Shown piece after piece: positions 43,901-55,900 of a DNA stretch of 64,000 nucleotides. The position numbers were made by a program, and so were the translations under genes. Positions within the stretch are counted from its first letter, which is position 1; each line of letters begins with the position of its first letter. This DNA comes from Heloderma charlesbogerti. Lineage: Eukaryota; Chordata; Lepidosauria; Squamata; Helodermatidae. The notes under the pieces are model-generated. The model saw only the letters and a list, made by a program, of their open reading frames with translations. It had not been told where the DNA came from and made no database searches. The stretch spans positions 248,001 to 312,000 of the forward strand of contig JANEZZ010000795.1 of assembly GCA_026122225.1 (NCBI GenBank). The letters are read 5' to 3'.

Positions 43901-46900
43901 TAGCAGGGCAATGGCCTCACCCCACCTCTCAGGTTTTCCTGTTCCCGTGGAGCTTAGCTGCAATCCTCACGGGGTGGGGAGAATGGATTTTCCCACCAAC
44001 AGTGTACTGTTGTGAGCTATCCATGTTGGAATGAAAGGTGTTTTGGAAGTAGCTTGGTCTGGAATGGGCAATGTAGACCCACTCGCTTTACAAAAGACCT
44101 GCCCCTGCCAGAAATGAGAACTGCTAGATCTAGTTTGTGGATACAACTCAACACAGCAGCCTGCAGTTTTGGACTCTCCTTGGGGGCATGGCCTTGGGGA
44201 CTGTCATGATGAGCAGCCGCACTTCTCAATTACCACTGCACCGCTGACACCAGGGAGGGCAAACTGCAGCCCTCAACCTAATTTCATGTGGCCCTGAGCC
44301 TAATTTCAAAACTGTCTGCCCTGCCAGATGTCTGAACTCATTGTTTGCAATCTGTCCCTTCCCCGGTAGCCCCCTGGGCTGAGAGAGAGAAAAACGGGGG
44401 TGGCAGAGAGAGTGAGAACAGCAGTGGCCCCACCCACTAGCACTGGCTCTAGGTTTCTGAAGGCGCTTGGCCAAGACACCCACAATGGGCCCCTCGCTCA
44501 GCGTGAGTCTGCTTTCTTACCACCATTGTCACCAGCTGGTCCTCGCGCTTTTTCTCATCATTGCTCCCACTTGCTTGCTGGACAGGCAGAGAGTCAGAGA
44601 ATAAGCTGGCCGTGGCATCTGCTACTCCTCCTCCTCACCACCACCACCGTTGTCTGGGCCAGAGTGAGAGGAAGGTGAACAAGGAAGCTGCCATGGTGGA
44701 AAGGAGGAACTCCAGGGAGCTCTCGTCGGCAGGCCCCTCCTGGGGTGTGGGCCCTTGACAGGTGCCCGATCATGCTTACTTTTGACACCGGCCCTGCCAC
44801 CCACGTTTGCCTCTGGCTCCTCCCACTGCTGACTCCAGCCCTGCCCATTGCTGGCATGTGGCACCCAAAAAACACCCCTGAGGGAATGCAGCCCTCGACA
44901 GAAACAACGTTTCCAGCCCCTATTCTACACCATGAACGGAGAAGCAGTTTTACAGTACTTGGGCCAAGTGTCAGGCTAGAAGTGGGGAGACCTGGATTCA
45001 AATTCATCAATGGCTCTGAAGTTCACTGGGCAACCTTTGGCCAGTCACTCTCTCTCAGCCTAACCTACCTCACATGATTGCTGTGTCATCAACATGGGTA
45101 CCCCGGAACACCCCTTTTCAGTCACTCTGCGCCAAGGCAGCATGGACAAGGAGGGAAGTCAGTTTTACGGGAACTGACCTCGGAGCACGGGCTCCGAGAT
45201 CGGTTCCCGGAAATGAGCATATCCTATGGCCCTCCAGACAGTGTCTAGTGGCCATAGGGTTGCCCCCTAAATGAATCAACCAGTGCAAAACAAGAGCAGT
45301 AATGAGCTCTGGCAAGGCCTGGCTCAAATTAAACACTGCCCTGAAGCACCTTGTCCACCTTCTCTCCTGAATCCATTTTCTGCCTCCTCCTTCTCCATGC
45401 CTTCCACCCTTCCTCTGGACTTCTGTGACACCACAGCAACTAAGCTAATGGCTGGGTGGGACTTGCAGGCTGACACACAGCTGTATTTAACTAGTCTAAG
45501 CTGAAGCCAAGTTCATCGTACAAGCAGGAACACACAGACATACACCAGCGGCAGTAGCTTGGGGGGCAAGTGGGTTTCCACATTGCCCCAGAATCAGCCA
45601 GCAAAGCATCTGCCAGAACCACCCCAGAAATCCCCCATCAAGAGACGCAGCCCCTGACTTTACTCCAGTATTTTGGGCCTCCTCACCATCGCTGTCTATG
45701 GGGAGCTCGATCTTCACAATGTCAGAGGGATCCAGGTCCGACTTGGGCGATTCGGCAGCCAACCCGTCCAAATCCTCTGGGGGCTGAAACAGAAACAGGG
45801 GCAAGGTATAGAAAACAGAGGAAGCTGCCTTATTCTGAGTCGGGCCATGGGTCCACTTGGCCCACGACTGTCGACGCTGCCTGGCTGGGAATAATTGGAG
45901 CTGAAGTCCAAGACAAATGGAAGGCCCCAGGCTGGGGAAGGCAGACTGCAATCACAATTGAAGGAGTGGTGCTTGCAGGGGCTTCCACTCTCTCTCTGCT
46001 CTGCCTGCCCCACTAACTGCCTGGTCCAGCTCCTCGAGACGCTGTATAATCCAGACTCAGAAATGTGCCCCGAGAAAGGCTGAACTCCGTGACTTCTACA
46101 AACAACACAAACTTGGGCTCAGCTCCATAGTTTCCTGCGGCAGGAGCAGGCAACCTGGTGCCCTCCAGATGTTGTTGGTTTTTTTACTACATCAGCCACA
46201 GCCAACATGGCCAATGGTCAGGGACGATAGGATTTGTTGTTCGAAGCATCTCGAGGGCACCAGATTGCTTATTCCTTTCTTACAGTGACTCGGCCTGAAT
46301 CCAAGCTGAAGCACATGTAACTGAAACAAGAGCCTATTGCTTCTCTGCCTCTACCCCTGCCTCCCCTTCCTTCCTTGGCCATTTCCCCATGTTGAATTTT
46401 ACATTGTAAGCTCCTATGGGCAGAGACCTGCCCTCCTCTGCTCTGTAAGGCGCCATGCACGGCGAGGGTGCTAGAGAAATAGGGAAGTCATAATGAAGAC
46501 AGTAATAATAAACTGATGTGAATGTGCATGATTTCTCTTAAGAACATAAGACGACCCTGCTGGATCAGACCAAGGACCCTCTAGTCCAGCATTCTGTTCA
46601 CACAGTGGCCGACCAGCTGCCCCAGTTGGAAGCCCTCAAGTCGTACATGAGTGCAACGGCACCCTCCCACCTATGTTCCCCAGCAACTGGTGTACATAGG
46701 CATACTGCCTGTAATACTGGAGGTAGCATACAGCCATCAGGACTAGTAGCCAGTGACAGCCTTCTCCTCCAGGAATTTGTCCAAACCCCTTTCAAGGCCA
46801 CACAAATTGGTAGCCATCACTATACCTTGAAGTAGCAAATTCCGTAGTTTAACTCTGTTCTGTGAAGAAATCCTTCCTTTTATCTGTCCTGAATCTCCCA

Positions 46901-48808
46901 CCAACCAGCTTCATGGGATGACCCCCCAGGGCTCCAGGATTATGAGAGAGGGAGAAACATGTTTCCATAACTTGTGTACCTAAGGGCGCAATCAGCAATG
47001 CTGGCTGGGGCATGCTGGGAGTTGTAGGCCTTTTCTCTGTCTAAACATGGACAGGATTGCACCCTTAGTCTAGTTTTGCCAATCATGGGGGAGTGATAAG
47101 GAGCGATACAGGACTCTGAAAATCATGCCAACCACCCCATCCCCCCAAATATTAGAGGTTGGATCCAGATTTAAACTGGATCAAGTGTGCTGGCAGAAGC
47201 AGACTTCCCCATCCCATCCCTTCTTTCCAATGCAGCCCCGCCAGCCCCCTGAAAATCTGAGCTCCAGACTGTCAACCCTGCACTGAGCACGAGACTGGAT
47301 TAGAAGCCCTCCAAGGTGCCCCGTACAACTCTTACGATTTGACAAACTGTGGGTTGGAGCCAGATTTACCGTGGATCTACTGCGCTGGCAGAAGCGGACC
47401 TCTGCAGGAGGCCCCAGATCATTTTAAATAAATAAATATCTTCCTGCCCTCCCCTCCACCCCTTCCAACAGCAGCCCTTCGAGCCCCTGGAATTGCTACC
47501 CAGGGAGAGCCAGGAGATCGTGCTGAATGGGGTGAGCTGTGGTATGTGGGGAGATGGGGGATCCCCCAAAATCAGGCAGAGGGACCTTCTGCAAGCAGAG
47601 CCTTTCTTCTCATGGAAAATCCCTTCATGTCTGTCTGGCACCTTGAACAGGAACAACCCATACTGCAATATTGTGTTGCAGATCTCACCTGTTATTACTA
47701 TTTTACATTTATATCCCACCAATTTTCCTGTTTTCTGCAAGATCACTAACCATCATCATCATCATCATTATATCCCACCCTCAAGCAAGGAACCCAAGGA
47801 TGCTTGCATGGTCCTCCCCCGCTCCATTTTATCCTCATCACAATCCTGCAAGATAGATTAAGCTGAGAGTCAATGACTGGCCCAAAGTCACCCAGTGAGC
47901 CTCGTAGTTGAGTGGGGACTAGTACCCGGATCTCCCGACTCCCAGTCCAACACTCTAACCACTACCCCACACTGGCTCTTACTACACCAGACTGGCTTTC
48001 CTGGAAGACAGAACCTGGATCCAACCCTATGCGCGCACGTGTGTAAAAGAGAGAGACACTAGGGGTGATTAGAATGAACTCTTCTCACCTTCTGCTCTGA
48101 CCTCTGAACCTCTTGCGGCCTCCAGAGGAAATCCTCGGCCAGGGCCACCGCCCGGCTGCCGCTCTCTGGGCCCCGTTCCCTGACCCAGCACTGCATCTCC
48201 AGCGGCAGGATCATCAGGAATTGCTCCAAGGTCACCAGCTCCAGCATCTGCTCCTTGGTGTACCTTGCCGGCTTCAGCCACTGACGGCAGAGCTCCCAGA
48301 GCTGGCAGAATGTCTTTCGGGGGCCCTCGCCCTCCTGGTAGCCAAAGTGCCGGAAGCGTTGGCACCGCAGCTCCATGGGGACAGCCTCCTCATCTGGGAT
48401 CTCCTCCTTCACTTCGATCACAGGGTCCACGCTCCCATAGGCCTCAGGGGCTGCTTGGCCACGGAGGCTCGGCGGGGTTTGGCCCGCAGCCTGTCCTGTA
48501 GGGGACCACTGGTTGGTGTCAGCTCCTCCTCTGAAGGGCTGCCGATAATCTGTAATGTTGTCCTCAGACTGGGGCAGAGGGAGTGGTGAGTTCCCCCATC
48601 CTGAACACGGCGACGGGGTCTTTGAGAGCTCCTGCCTCTGGGCTCCCCAGAACTGCTGCAAGCCCTCTTCAGGTTCTTGCTTAATCTGAGCTGGAGTGCC
48701 CCCGGTCAGAAACTCCTTGATTGTCTCCACTTGGACGATGCGAAGATCTTTCCCACCCGCTGCCAATCGCTCCCCCACTTTGGGTCGCCGTGAGTACTGC
48801 TCCTCCAT
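39695..48808 (-). CDS. SCAN domain C2H2 zinc finger protein, 13 fingers (zinc finger gene 1)
   Basis: Probable nuclear DNA-binding regulator. Three coding exons (720, 97 and 1229 nt; phases 0 and 1) join to 681 residues plus stop. Exon 1 carries [13 protein letters not shown] and VKEEIP, both SUMO-type psi-K-x-E contexts, then a SCAN dimerisation domain ([20 protein letters not shown] through ALAEDFLW, about residues 150-235). Exon 2 is short and acidic ([16 protein letters not shown]). Exon 3 has 13 tandem C2H2 fingers with TGEKP linkers, all with C-X2-C-X12-H-X3-H. Helix positions -1,2,3,6 read CAHI, RESI, DIGI, TCNR, YPQI, QRHI, QSDT, SCQK, YSHT, SSHA, QSQK, WQGK, SSNR. No KRAB box was seen. 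The individual ortholog is not recognised. A candidate AATAAA at 38704-38699 is weak. Confidence 0.92.
41017..41364 (-). mobile_element. AT-rich L1-like 3' fragment, copy 3, cut by a Bov-B
   Basis: Shares GGCTGCTTGGCGGTTTTC and GGGCTTTGACAAATACTG with copies 1 and 2; stops where the Bov-B copy begins. Confidence 0.55.
41376..43774 (+). mobile_element. Bov-B LINE, long copy with endonuclease deletion
   Basis: Antisense in the last intron of zinc finger gene 1. The start [20 protein letters not shown] runs to ELIWT and then jumps to [20 protein letters not shown], so most of the endonuclease is deleted. A frame of 558 codons (41496-43172) covers the linker and reverse transcriptase ([40 protein letters not shown]). 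A stop and frame break follow at 43172-43280, then the C-terminal part to KSRTRLND at 43764. AGTTTCAGCTG occurs at both ends (41365-41375, 43775-43785), a probable target duplication. Confidence 0.9.
44490..44800 (-). repeat. Unclassified repeat, minus copy of an inverted pair
   Basis: Reverse complement counterpart of 38950-39210 (CAGGCCCCTCCTGGGGTGTG, CACCATTGTC, GTTGTCTGGGCCAGAGTGAG). Confidence 0.6.
44955..45080 (+). mobile_element. CORE/MIR-like SINE fragment
   Basis: AAGTTCACTGGGCAACCTTT, GGCCAGTCACTCTCTCTCAG, CCTAACCTACCTCACATG. Confidence 0.65.
45687..45783 (-). CDS. Zinc finger gene 1, short acidic exon
   Basis: 97 nt, acceptor TCTGTTTCAG|CCCCCA, donor AGCGATG|GTGAGG. Encodes [17 protein letters not shown] and [15 protein letters not shown]; phase 0 in, phase 1 out. 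The homologous exon of gene 2 (58686-58584) has the same phases and a similar length. Confidence 0.85.
46536..46935 (-). mobile_element. CR1-like LINE 3' half
   Basis: CTGCTGGATCAGACCAAGGA at one end, then AAATTGGTAGCCATCACTAT and GAATCTCCCACCAACCAGCT. Confidence 0.75.
47695..47985 (-). mobile_element. CORE/MIR-like SINE
   Basis: Reverse copy with CCAAAGTCACCCAGTGAGCC and CTACCCCACACTGGCTCTT. The 70 bases to its left (ACCTTGAACAGGAACA ... GCAATATTGT) recur beside the copy at 54480. Confidence 0.72.
48089..48808 (-). CDS. Zinc finger gene 1, SCAN exon
   Basis: ATG at 48808 follows an acceptor CCATCCAG|GAGTTG at 48829 and a 21-nt leader; donor GCAGAAG|GTGAGA. Encodes [15 protein letters not shown] at the start and the SCAN domain [18 protein letters not shown] / [18 protein letters not shown] at the end. 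An in-frame upstream ORF extension exists but crosses the acceptor. Confidence 0.9.
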
Positions 48809-49043
48809 CTTGCTTCCTGCTGACAACTCCTGGATGGGAAAGGGCATCCAATCAGTTAACTCAGTCCAAAGGGGGAAAGCGAGGTTGGGCAAAAACAGCT
48901 CTTCCAAATGGGGAGTGGTGCAGCGTCTTATGACACAAGGGCCTACTAGTGGTCACAGCATTCTCTCCTCTTATTTGTAAACACGTTTTACAGTCAGGGG
49001 GTCGCCGACCAGGCACATACATACATGGCTTGTATATATGAAC

Positions 49044-49097
49044 AACTGAACAACAACAAAGTTTCAGCTGAACCAATCATGAGACGAGTGGTATATT
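49044..49097 (+). repeat. Short duplicate of the Bov-B copy 2 tail and its 3' flank
   Basis: AACTGAACAACAACAAAG then TTTCAGCTGAACCAATCATG match 43758-43805 almost base for base, including about 30 bases beyond the LINE tail. Confidence 0.7.
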
Positions 49098-49119
49098 ATT
49101 ATAGCCTTACTTGCATCCT

Positions 49120-49520
49120 GTTGTTGTTGTTGTTGTTGTTCAGTCGTTCAGTCGTGTCCGACTCTTCGTGACCCCATAGACCATAGCACGCCAGGCCTTC
49201 CTGTCCTGCGCTCTCTCCCAGAGCGTGCTCAAGTCCATATTCATTGCATCCGTGATGCTATCTAGCCATCTCATCCTCTGCCGTCCCCTTCTCCTTTTGC
49301 CTTCAGTCTTTCCCAGCATCAGGGTCTTTTCCAGGGAGTTTTCTCTTCGCATTTTGTTGTTGTTCAGTCGTTCAGTCGTGTCCGACTCTTCGTGACCCCA
49401 TGGACCACAGCACGCCAGGCCTTCCTGTCCTGCACTCTCTCCCGGAGCGTGCTCAGGTTCATATTCATTGCATCGGTGATGCTATCCAGCCATCTCATCC
49501 TCTGCCGTCCCCTTCTCCTG
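49120..49520 (-). mobile_element. Two Bov-B 3' ends in head-to-tail tandem
   Basis: (TTG)n at 49120 starts a reverse Bov-B end that runs to about 49353. A second (TTGTTGTTCAGTCGTTCAG) begins at 49354 and runs to about 49520. Both encode the [13 protein letters not shown] region in reverse. Confidence 0.8.
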
Positions 49521-49849
49521 GCTATAGATTATTTTTATATCATTTTTTACTTTCACGTTACATTGTGCTTTTCTGCAACAAAATGCTGCTTACTGCCAAG
49601 TAAACATGTTCAGCAGAAGCACGTTCCATTTTATTCCTGTAATCATAATGGTGCTCTGAAATAAGTGAGTTTAAAATGCAAAATTGCACATGCTCGGAGT
49701 ATTTCTTTTTTATTGGGGTTGACAAACTGCCCTTTGTTTGTTTTTTGGCCTAACTTATCGGGAATGTAGTCGCAGTTGTAAAGCATGGAACGGTGGTGCG
49801 GAAGGGTGTTGGAGAAGAGAAATGTCAATTGTGTGCTTCATCACTGGAA

Positions 49850-49995
49850 GCACATGGCTGGACAGCATCACCGATGCCATGAATGTGGACTTGAGCACGC
49901 TCCGGGAGAGAGCGCAGGACAGGAAGGCCTGGCATGCTCTGGTCCATGGGGTCACGAAGAGTCGGACACAACTTAACGACTCAACAACAACCACT
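49850..49995 (+). mobile_element. Bov-B 3' end, short copy
   Basis: TGGACTTGAGCACGCTCCGG, GTCACGAAGAGTCGGACACA, then CAACAACAACC. Confidence 0.8.
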
Positions 49996-51124
49996 GCAAA
50001 CAGAAAACATTCCCCTCACTTCCCACAGGGCTTCAGAGGAAGGTAGAAGGCGGCTGACGTTTTGTGGATAGTTTCCTCAAAAAAACAACAACTGTGGCCA
50101 CATTGTCCGGACAAATTGACTCCTGGTGATTAGACTTAAAACCAGTTGCCCTTGAGAACTGTTCTGAAGCTTCAGTTAGGGCATAATCCTATGCGTGTTT
50201 AGACAGAAAAAAGGCCTACAATGCCCGGCATGACCCAGCCCAATTTTTGGCCTTTTTTCTGTCTAAACATGCATAGGATTGCACTTTTAGCGCTCTTCGT
50301 TCCATGGAGTATTCCTAAAGGTTCAATTATGGTCCAAACCTGAAACGGTACCATCAGTTGCCTATTCATTTCTGGGCTCGTTTTATAGCAGGCTTCCCCA
50401 ACCTGGATTCCTCTGGATGTTGTGACACAACAACTCCCATTAGCCCCAGCCAGCATGGTCAGTCATCGGGGAATTATGGTCCAACATCTAGAGGCGCTCA
50501 GCAAGGGAAAGTAGCTTTAACGTGCTGGTTTTAACCTTTGAAGCTCTAAACCAAGGGTGGGCAACTGGTGGCCCTCCAGATGTTTTGGCCTACATGATCC
50601 CTCAGCATTAGCCATGCTGGCTAGGGCTGATGGGAGTTGTAGGCCAAAACATTTGGAGTGCCACAAGTTGCCCACCCCTGCTCTAAACATTTGGCCTGGG
50701 GCCAGGAGTTTGCTTCAAGGCCTGTTTTCTCCCACACGGGCTTGCCTGCAGGTTAAGATCAGCTCTAGAGGATCTGCTCTCAATCCAGCCCTTATGTGAG
50801 ATCAGACGAGTGGGTAACCAAAATGGGGACTTTTCAGTGGTGGCACCAAGACTGTAGAATAACCTCTCCATGGAAATCCATCAGTCCCCTTTTCTTTTAA
50901 TTTTCAGGCAATTGCGGAAGACTTTATTTTATTGTTGTTGTTGTTAATATTGTAGCTGCTATTACTATTATTGAGTGCTGTTAAAGTTTATTTATTTATA
51001 TTTATTTATTTAGTACATTTCTAATCCGCTCAATAATTAATGTTTTCTGGGCAGATTACAACCAGTTAAAAAACTAAAATGCCATTTTAGAACAGTTAAA
51101 CACATAAAATACAATACAAATATT

Positions 51125-51315
51125 TACATAGGAAGCTGCCTTATACTGAGCCAGACCCTTGGTCCACCTAGCCCAGTAGTGTCAACACTGACTGGCAGCC
51201 GCTCTTCAGGATTTAAGGAAGGATTCTTTCCTAGCCCTACCTGGAGATGCTGGGGATCGAACTGGGGACCTACTACATGCAAAGCATGAGCTCTACCACT
51301 GAGCTTCCGCCCCTC
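51125..51315 (-). mobile_element. tRNA-headed SINE (same family as 30087-30270)
   Basis: ATAGGAAGCTGCCTTATACT on one side and GGGGATCGAACTGGGGACCT, GCTCTACCACTGAGCTTCCG (tRNA-like head in reverse) on the other. A second tRNA-like head lies in plus orientation at 51327-51390 (GTAGCTCAGTAGTAGAGCAG). Confidence 0.7.
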
Positions 51316-51839
51316 AATATTACCCTTCTGGTAGCTCAGTAGTAGAGCAGCTGTTTTGCAAGCAGAAAGTCCTGGGTTCAATCCTTTCCCGGGATAAACA
51401 ACAGAAGAAGGGGGGGATGTTAGCAGGGGTAGACAGGGCAGGAATATGTGGTTGTTCCAGCTGCACATACTTACATTTAGTTCTGAGCTGAGTTGCAGGA
51501 GGGCGTGGAAAGGGGGCAGGGGTATTCACAGGAAACAGTAGGTTTTGAGGAGAGATTTGGAGGAAGCAGGCAAGACGGCATCATCACACAGGTGTTCTAG
51601 GAGGCAGTTCAAGGCATACTGGGCAGCAAGGGAGGTGGGGAGGTGTGTCTTTTGGAGGGACCAAAAGGATGGTGGTTGGAGAACAAAATGTGAGGTTGAA
51701 AGCCCATTGGGAAGAGCCAGGCTATTAGTGGGTTAGACCCAGACGTAGTCATACATGAGACCTACTGAAATCAATGGGGCTGCCAGTTAGCCATGACTAA
51801 TTCACGTCCCGTTGCTTTCAATGGGTCTGTTCCAAATTG

Positions 51840-52060
51840 TGTAATGCCTTGTAAAACAAGATATTATACAAAACACATAGGGTTTTGTGTTTTGTACAAT
51901 ACCTTGTTTTAGCAATGATGATCGTAACTACAATATAGTCCCAACATCCATATGAGTGTAATATCTTTATTAGGCCCACCGAAAGATCACCCAAACTATG
52001 CAAGCTTTCTCTTGCGATCTTTTCTTGGCCTAATAAAGGTATTACACTAATGTGGTGTTG
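51840..52060. mobile_element. Palindromic elements, two in a row
   Basis: TGTGTTTTGTACAATACCTT mirrors the sequence before 51880. AGTGTAATATCTTTATTAGG at 51955 mirrors CCTAATAAAGGTATTACACT at about 52029-52048. Confidence 0.6.
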
Positions 52061-52294
52061 TTGTTTTCTTACGGTCAACACGGCTACCTTTGTTTTTAAT
52101 AATATAACCGGAACGTTTATACGTGCCTAGGCCCGCATCCGTCAGCGGTGCTGAGGAGGCAGTTTGCTTTCTCGATGCACCCCTGATTTAGTCCTCTCTC
52201 TGCAGCGATGGATCAACTCCAGGAATTTGTTTTCTTCCTACTTCCCCGCACCCCAGCCCAGACCCCACCGCGACGTGCCCCGCTTTTAACTCAC

Positions 52295-52400
52295 CTGCTC
52301 CTTCCACCGCTTTGGCACGATTCCCTCCTTTGGGGGATTATGGCTCTTTGCAGGAGCAGGAGCAGAGGGCAATCCAAGAAAAAAGCTTCACACACCAGGA
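52295..52400 (-). other. Candidate 5' non-coding exon of zinc finger gene 1
   Basis: A strong donor GGAGCAG|GTGAGTTAA lies at 52295/52294 in a GC-richer patch 3.5 kb upstream of the SCAN exon. SCAN zinc finger genes usually have a non-coding first exon. The start of this exon is arbitrary here. Confidence 0.3.
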
Positions 52401-52793
52401 AGGGGAGAGGGTGGAGCAGGAAAGTGACCTCACTGGGTTTCTCTCCTCCTCCTCTTTCCACAACCCTCCCTCGCCATGTGTTCCTGGTCACTCCTCTCTA
52501 GGCCTAGAAAGCTCTGTGCATTTAACCCCTTGAGCATATGGGTGGGGGGAGGACTTCAAAGCAAGAGACTTACTTTTAGGGGGGCTACTTATGCAGCCCA
52601 CACCACCGCCCAAAAAGAGGGAATGCATCACCAAACGAGGGCACAGGTCTGCATACAATTTGCACGTCCCGATTTTTATGTGCAGACGCAACTTTAAATA
52701 GAAATGCAATACATCTGGGGTGACCTGTGCGCCTGCCTGTCAGTCTGCTGCCCAGCGGGATGTTGGGATTTGTAGTCCGACACATCTGGAGGG

Positions 52794-52940
52794 GACGGCA
52801 GAGGATGAGATGGCTAGATAGCATCACCGATGCAATGAATATGAACTTGAGCACGCTCCGGGAGAGAGCGCAGGACAGGAAGGCCTGGCGTGCTATGGTC
52901 CATGGGGTCACGAAGAGTCGGACACGACTGAACAACAACA
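52794..52940 (+). mobile_element. 147-bp Bov-B 3' end with exact 12-bp target duplication
   Basis: Inserted into a CATCTGGAG palindromic element. ACATCTGGAGGG is repeated exactly at 52782-52793 and 52941-52952. The insert starts GACGGCAGAGGATGAG and ends AACAACAACA. Confidence 0.88.
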
Positions 52941-52959
52941 ACATCTGGAGGGCGCCAGG

Positions 52960-55900
52960 TTGGGGGAAGGCTGGTTCAAACTAACCAGGGCTTGCCAAAT
53001 CCCGTTAGCTGATATGGACATTTACAGTCTCTTCCTCATCACGAACATGGCAGAGCGGGAGGAAGGCGCGTGCAAGCTACGAAACGTGCTGAGACCTGAG
53101 CTAAACTATGTTTTAGTGTCATGTATTATTTTAAAATGAAAGTAATAAATAAAAATATATGAACCGGGCCAATAAATATTCTAGTTAGTCTTTAAGGTGC
53201 CACAAGACTCTCTCTTGCTTTTGAATGAGACAGAACGTCTCCGAGAGGAGTTGAAGGAGTCTGGGGCCTCCTCCTGCTCCTGGCTGACCAAACCCACATT
53301 GTACATAACACAATAACTGGCCAGATTAACTCTGCCTCGACCGCTATCCCAACTTCACAGAGCACGTAGGACATCGTGACGTGGGAAACCTAAAATTCAG
53401 TCGGCAGCAGTGGGCAACTCGTAGCCCTCCAGATAGTTTGGCCTACAACTCCCATCAGCCCTAGTCAGCATAGCCAATGCTGAGGGATGATAGGAGTTGT
53501 AGGCCAAAACATGCACAAAGGCTAACCACCCCTGAGTAAGATAAATGATGTGTTCTAGCAGCCACATGCATTGATCAACAGGGCTGGAAAAGATTACACA
53601 TATTTACATGCTCCCAGTATGAATAGTTAAAATGGCAGACCTGCACAAAAGCGGAAATATTTCAAATATATTTGATGAACGGAAGTTGTCTTTAGCAGCT
53701 ATGGCAGATTCACTGGGGAGTGTGCAGACATGCAAACAAGGTGCCATTTTGCCCCTCTTTCATTGCTCGGATAGCATGTGTGCTTGCTTTTAAATTAAAC
53801 ATAAGTATTTATCCTTTATTGCCAGGGGTGGGCAGAAAGTAGATCTCCAGGTATTATGGACTTCAACTCCCAGCATTCCTGACAACTGGCCATGCTGTCA
53901 GGGGCTTCTGGGAGTCCAAAACATCTGGAAATCTACATTCTGCCCACCCCAGCTATACACCAAGGGTGAGGTACATGTGGCCATACAGATGTGGGTGGAT
54001 TCCATCTCCCATCATCCCTGACTACTGGCCATGCTGGCTGGGGCTGATGGAGTTGGAACCCAACAACATTTGGAGGGCTACAGGCTCCCTGCTATATACT
54101 AATAGCAAACTCATTCTCTGAGTGTAGATCCTTTTGCAGCTAAAATGGCACCGGCTGCACACATCAGCAGGCCTGGAGGAACCTCAGGGGTTGGAAAACT
54201 ACAAAAAATAAAGAAAAGAGCCTAAAAAACTATCCAATGAGTACTGAGTATGCTCAGCAGCCACTGAATGCCTGTTAGGGAAGAAAGGGAAAACTGGGGT
54301 GGAGGAATGGAATGGAATATTCTGGAAGACAGCATATCTGGCTGGCTAGCACCTTGAACAGGAACACTCCATGCTGCAATATTGTATTACAGATCCCATC
54401 TGTTATTTTTTTACATTGATATCCCACCAGTCTTCTTATATTCAGCAACATCGCTAACCATTATTATTGTTGTTGTTATTAACTTTTATATTCCACCGTT
54501 TTTCCTCTTGCAAAAAGCCCAAGGAAGCTTACACGATCCTCCTCCTCCTCTGCATTTTAACCTCACAACAACCCTGTGAGGTAGGTTAGGCTGAGAGTCG
54601 GTCTCTGGCCCAAAGTCACCCAGTGAGCTTCATGGCCAAATGGAGACTAGAAGCCAGATCTCCAGAGGTCCAGCCCAACATTCTAACCACTACACCACAC
54701 TGGCTCTCATGTGTCTTAAGATCACAGCTCTGCCCCATGAAGTTACCCTCTTCACCCCTCTTCCCATACATTTGTCTGCCTTTCCCACCCACCCCAACAC
54801 CTTGCAAGTTTATCAGATTCAATATTTATTTGTTCAGTGCCTTTTCTCTCTCTCTCTCTCTCTCTTTAATTTTTACAACAGCAAATCAGATTTCAAAACT
54901 TGATAAACTGCTCCAGGGGAAAAAAGGAGGGTTGGAAATGTCACAAGGGCTAGCCAATCCATGCTGTGCACATGTGGCTTCTTTTGGAAACTAGATAGAG
55001 CAGTTCTCATGAATGCAATCCTGCTGGGAAGATAGTATTAGTCTCCTCTCCACAGCGGCCCATCTCGATTGATGTATGTCTGTAGATACCATGATAATGA
55101 GTTATGCTGGGTGCTAACTACCACCGAAGGTTCAACTCTAAGGGATGTATTTCAAGAGTCTGTTCACAATGTGCCTTTTAAAATAATGAATAACGTGTAA
55201 TCTCCTCCTGACCGTTTTTACACAGAGAAAATTGCAACCAAGTCTGTGCTCCCCCCCTCCCCCCATATCCCAGCTTCTCTCACTAAACAAAGCAGGACTG
55301 CAAAAAGTGCAGGCCTCAGGCAATCCCCCCCCCCGCCCGCCCGCCTGCCCCCACAAGCCCCCAACATCTGCTTTCGACAAAAAGAAGAAAAAGAAGGGGA
55401 AATGCTCTACGAATAGGCTCTATGGTTCCTGCCACTGAAGGAGGAAAAGAAGAAGTGAGGAAACTCCAGATGCTGAGGACTTTGTTTTTAATGTAGGCCC
55501 ACTGCATTTCAGAAGATCCTTCCTCAGGGCCACATTTGCTACAATAATTCACCAATACAAGGGACACTCCAGCAACTCCTATATATTGGGGAATCATTGT
55601 AGAAATTGTGCCCCTAGGGAAAGATCTTCCAAAATGCATTGGGCCTATATTTAAAAAACACACACAAAACTTCAGCATCTGGAGTTTCCTCCCTTCTCTT
55701 TTCCTGTTTGTGGTGCCATCCCATTTTTGTCATTGTTTTTGTTTATTTGCTCCTGCTATAGAAGCCTAATTCCTAGAGTGTCCTACGAAGCGGTGCTCAA
55801 AGGTTCCTGCCTGCTTCTGAGGACACTCCAGGGGTGCTTTAGGAACAAGGCTTCTATGGCAGGGACCATACAGGCTGTTCCCAGAGCATTTTTTTCTCCT

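Noticed and set aside
48113..48589. 158-codon plus-strand frame over the SCAN exon
   Set aside because: Antisense of the SCAN coding exon, no domain of its own.
51327..51390. Possible tRNA gene (GTAGCTCAGTAGTAGAGCAG ... GGGTTCAATCC)
   Set aside because: It has A- and B-box-like parts but no closing acceptor stem and sits beside a related SINE; a SINE head is more likely.
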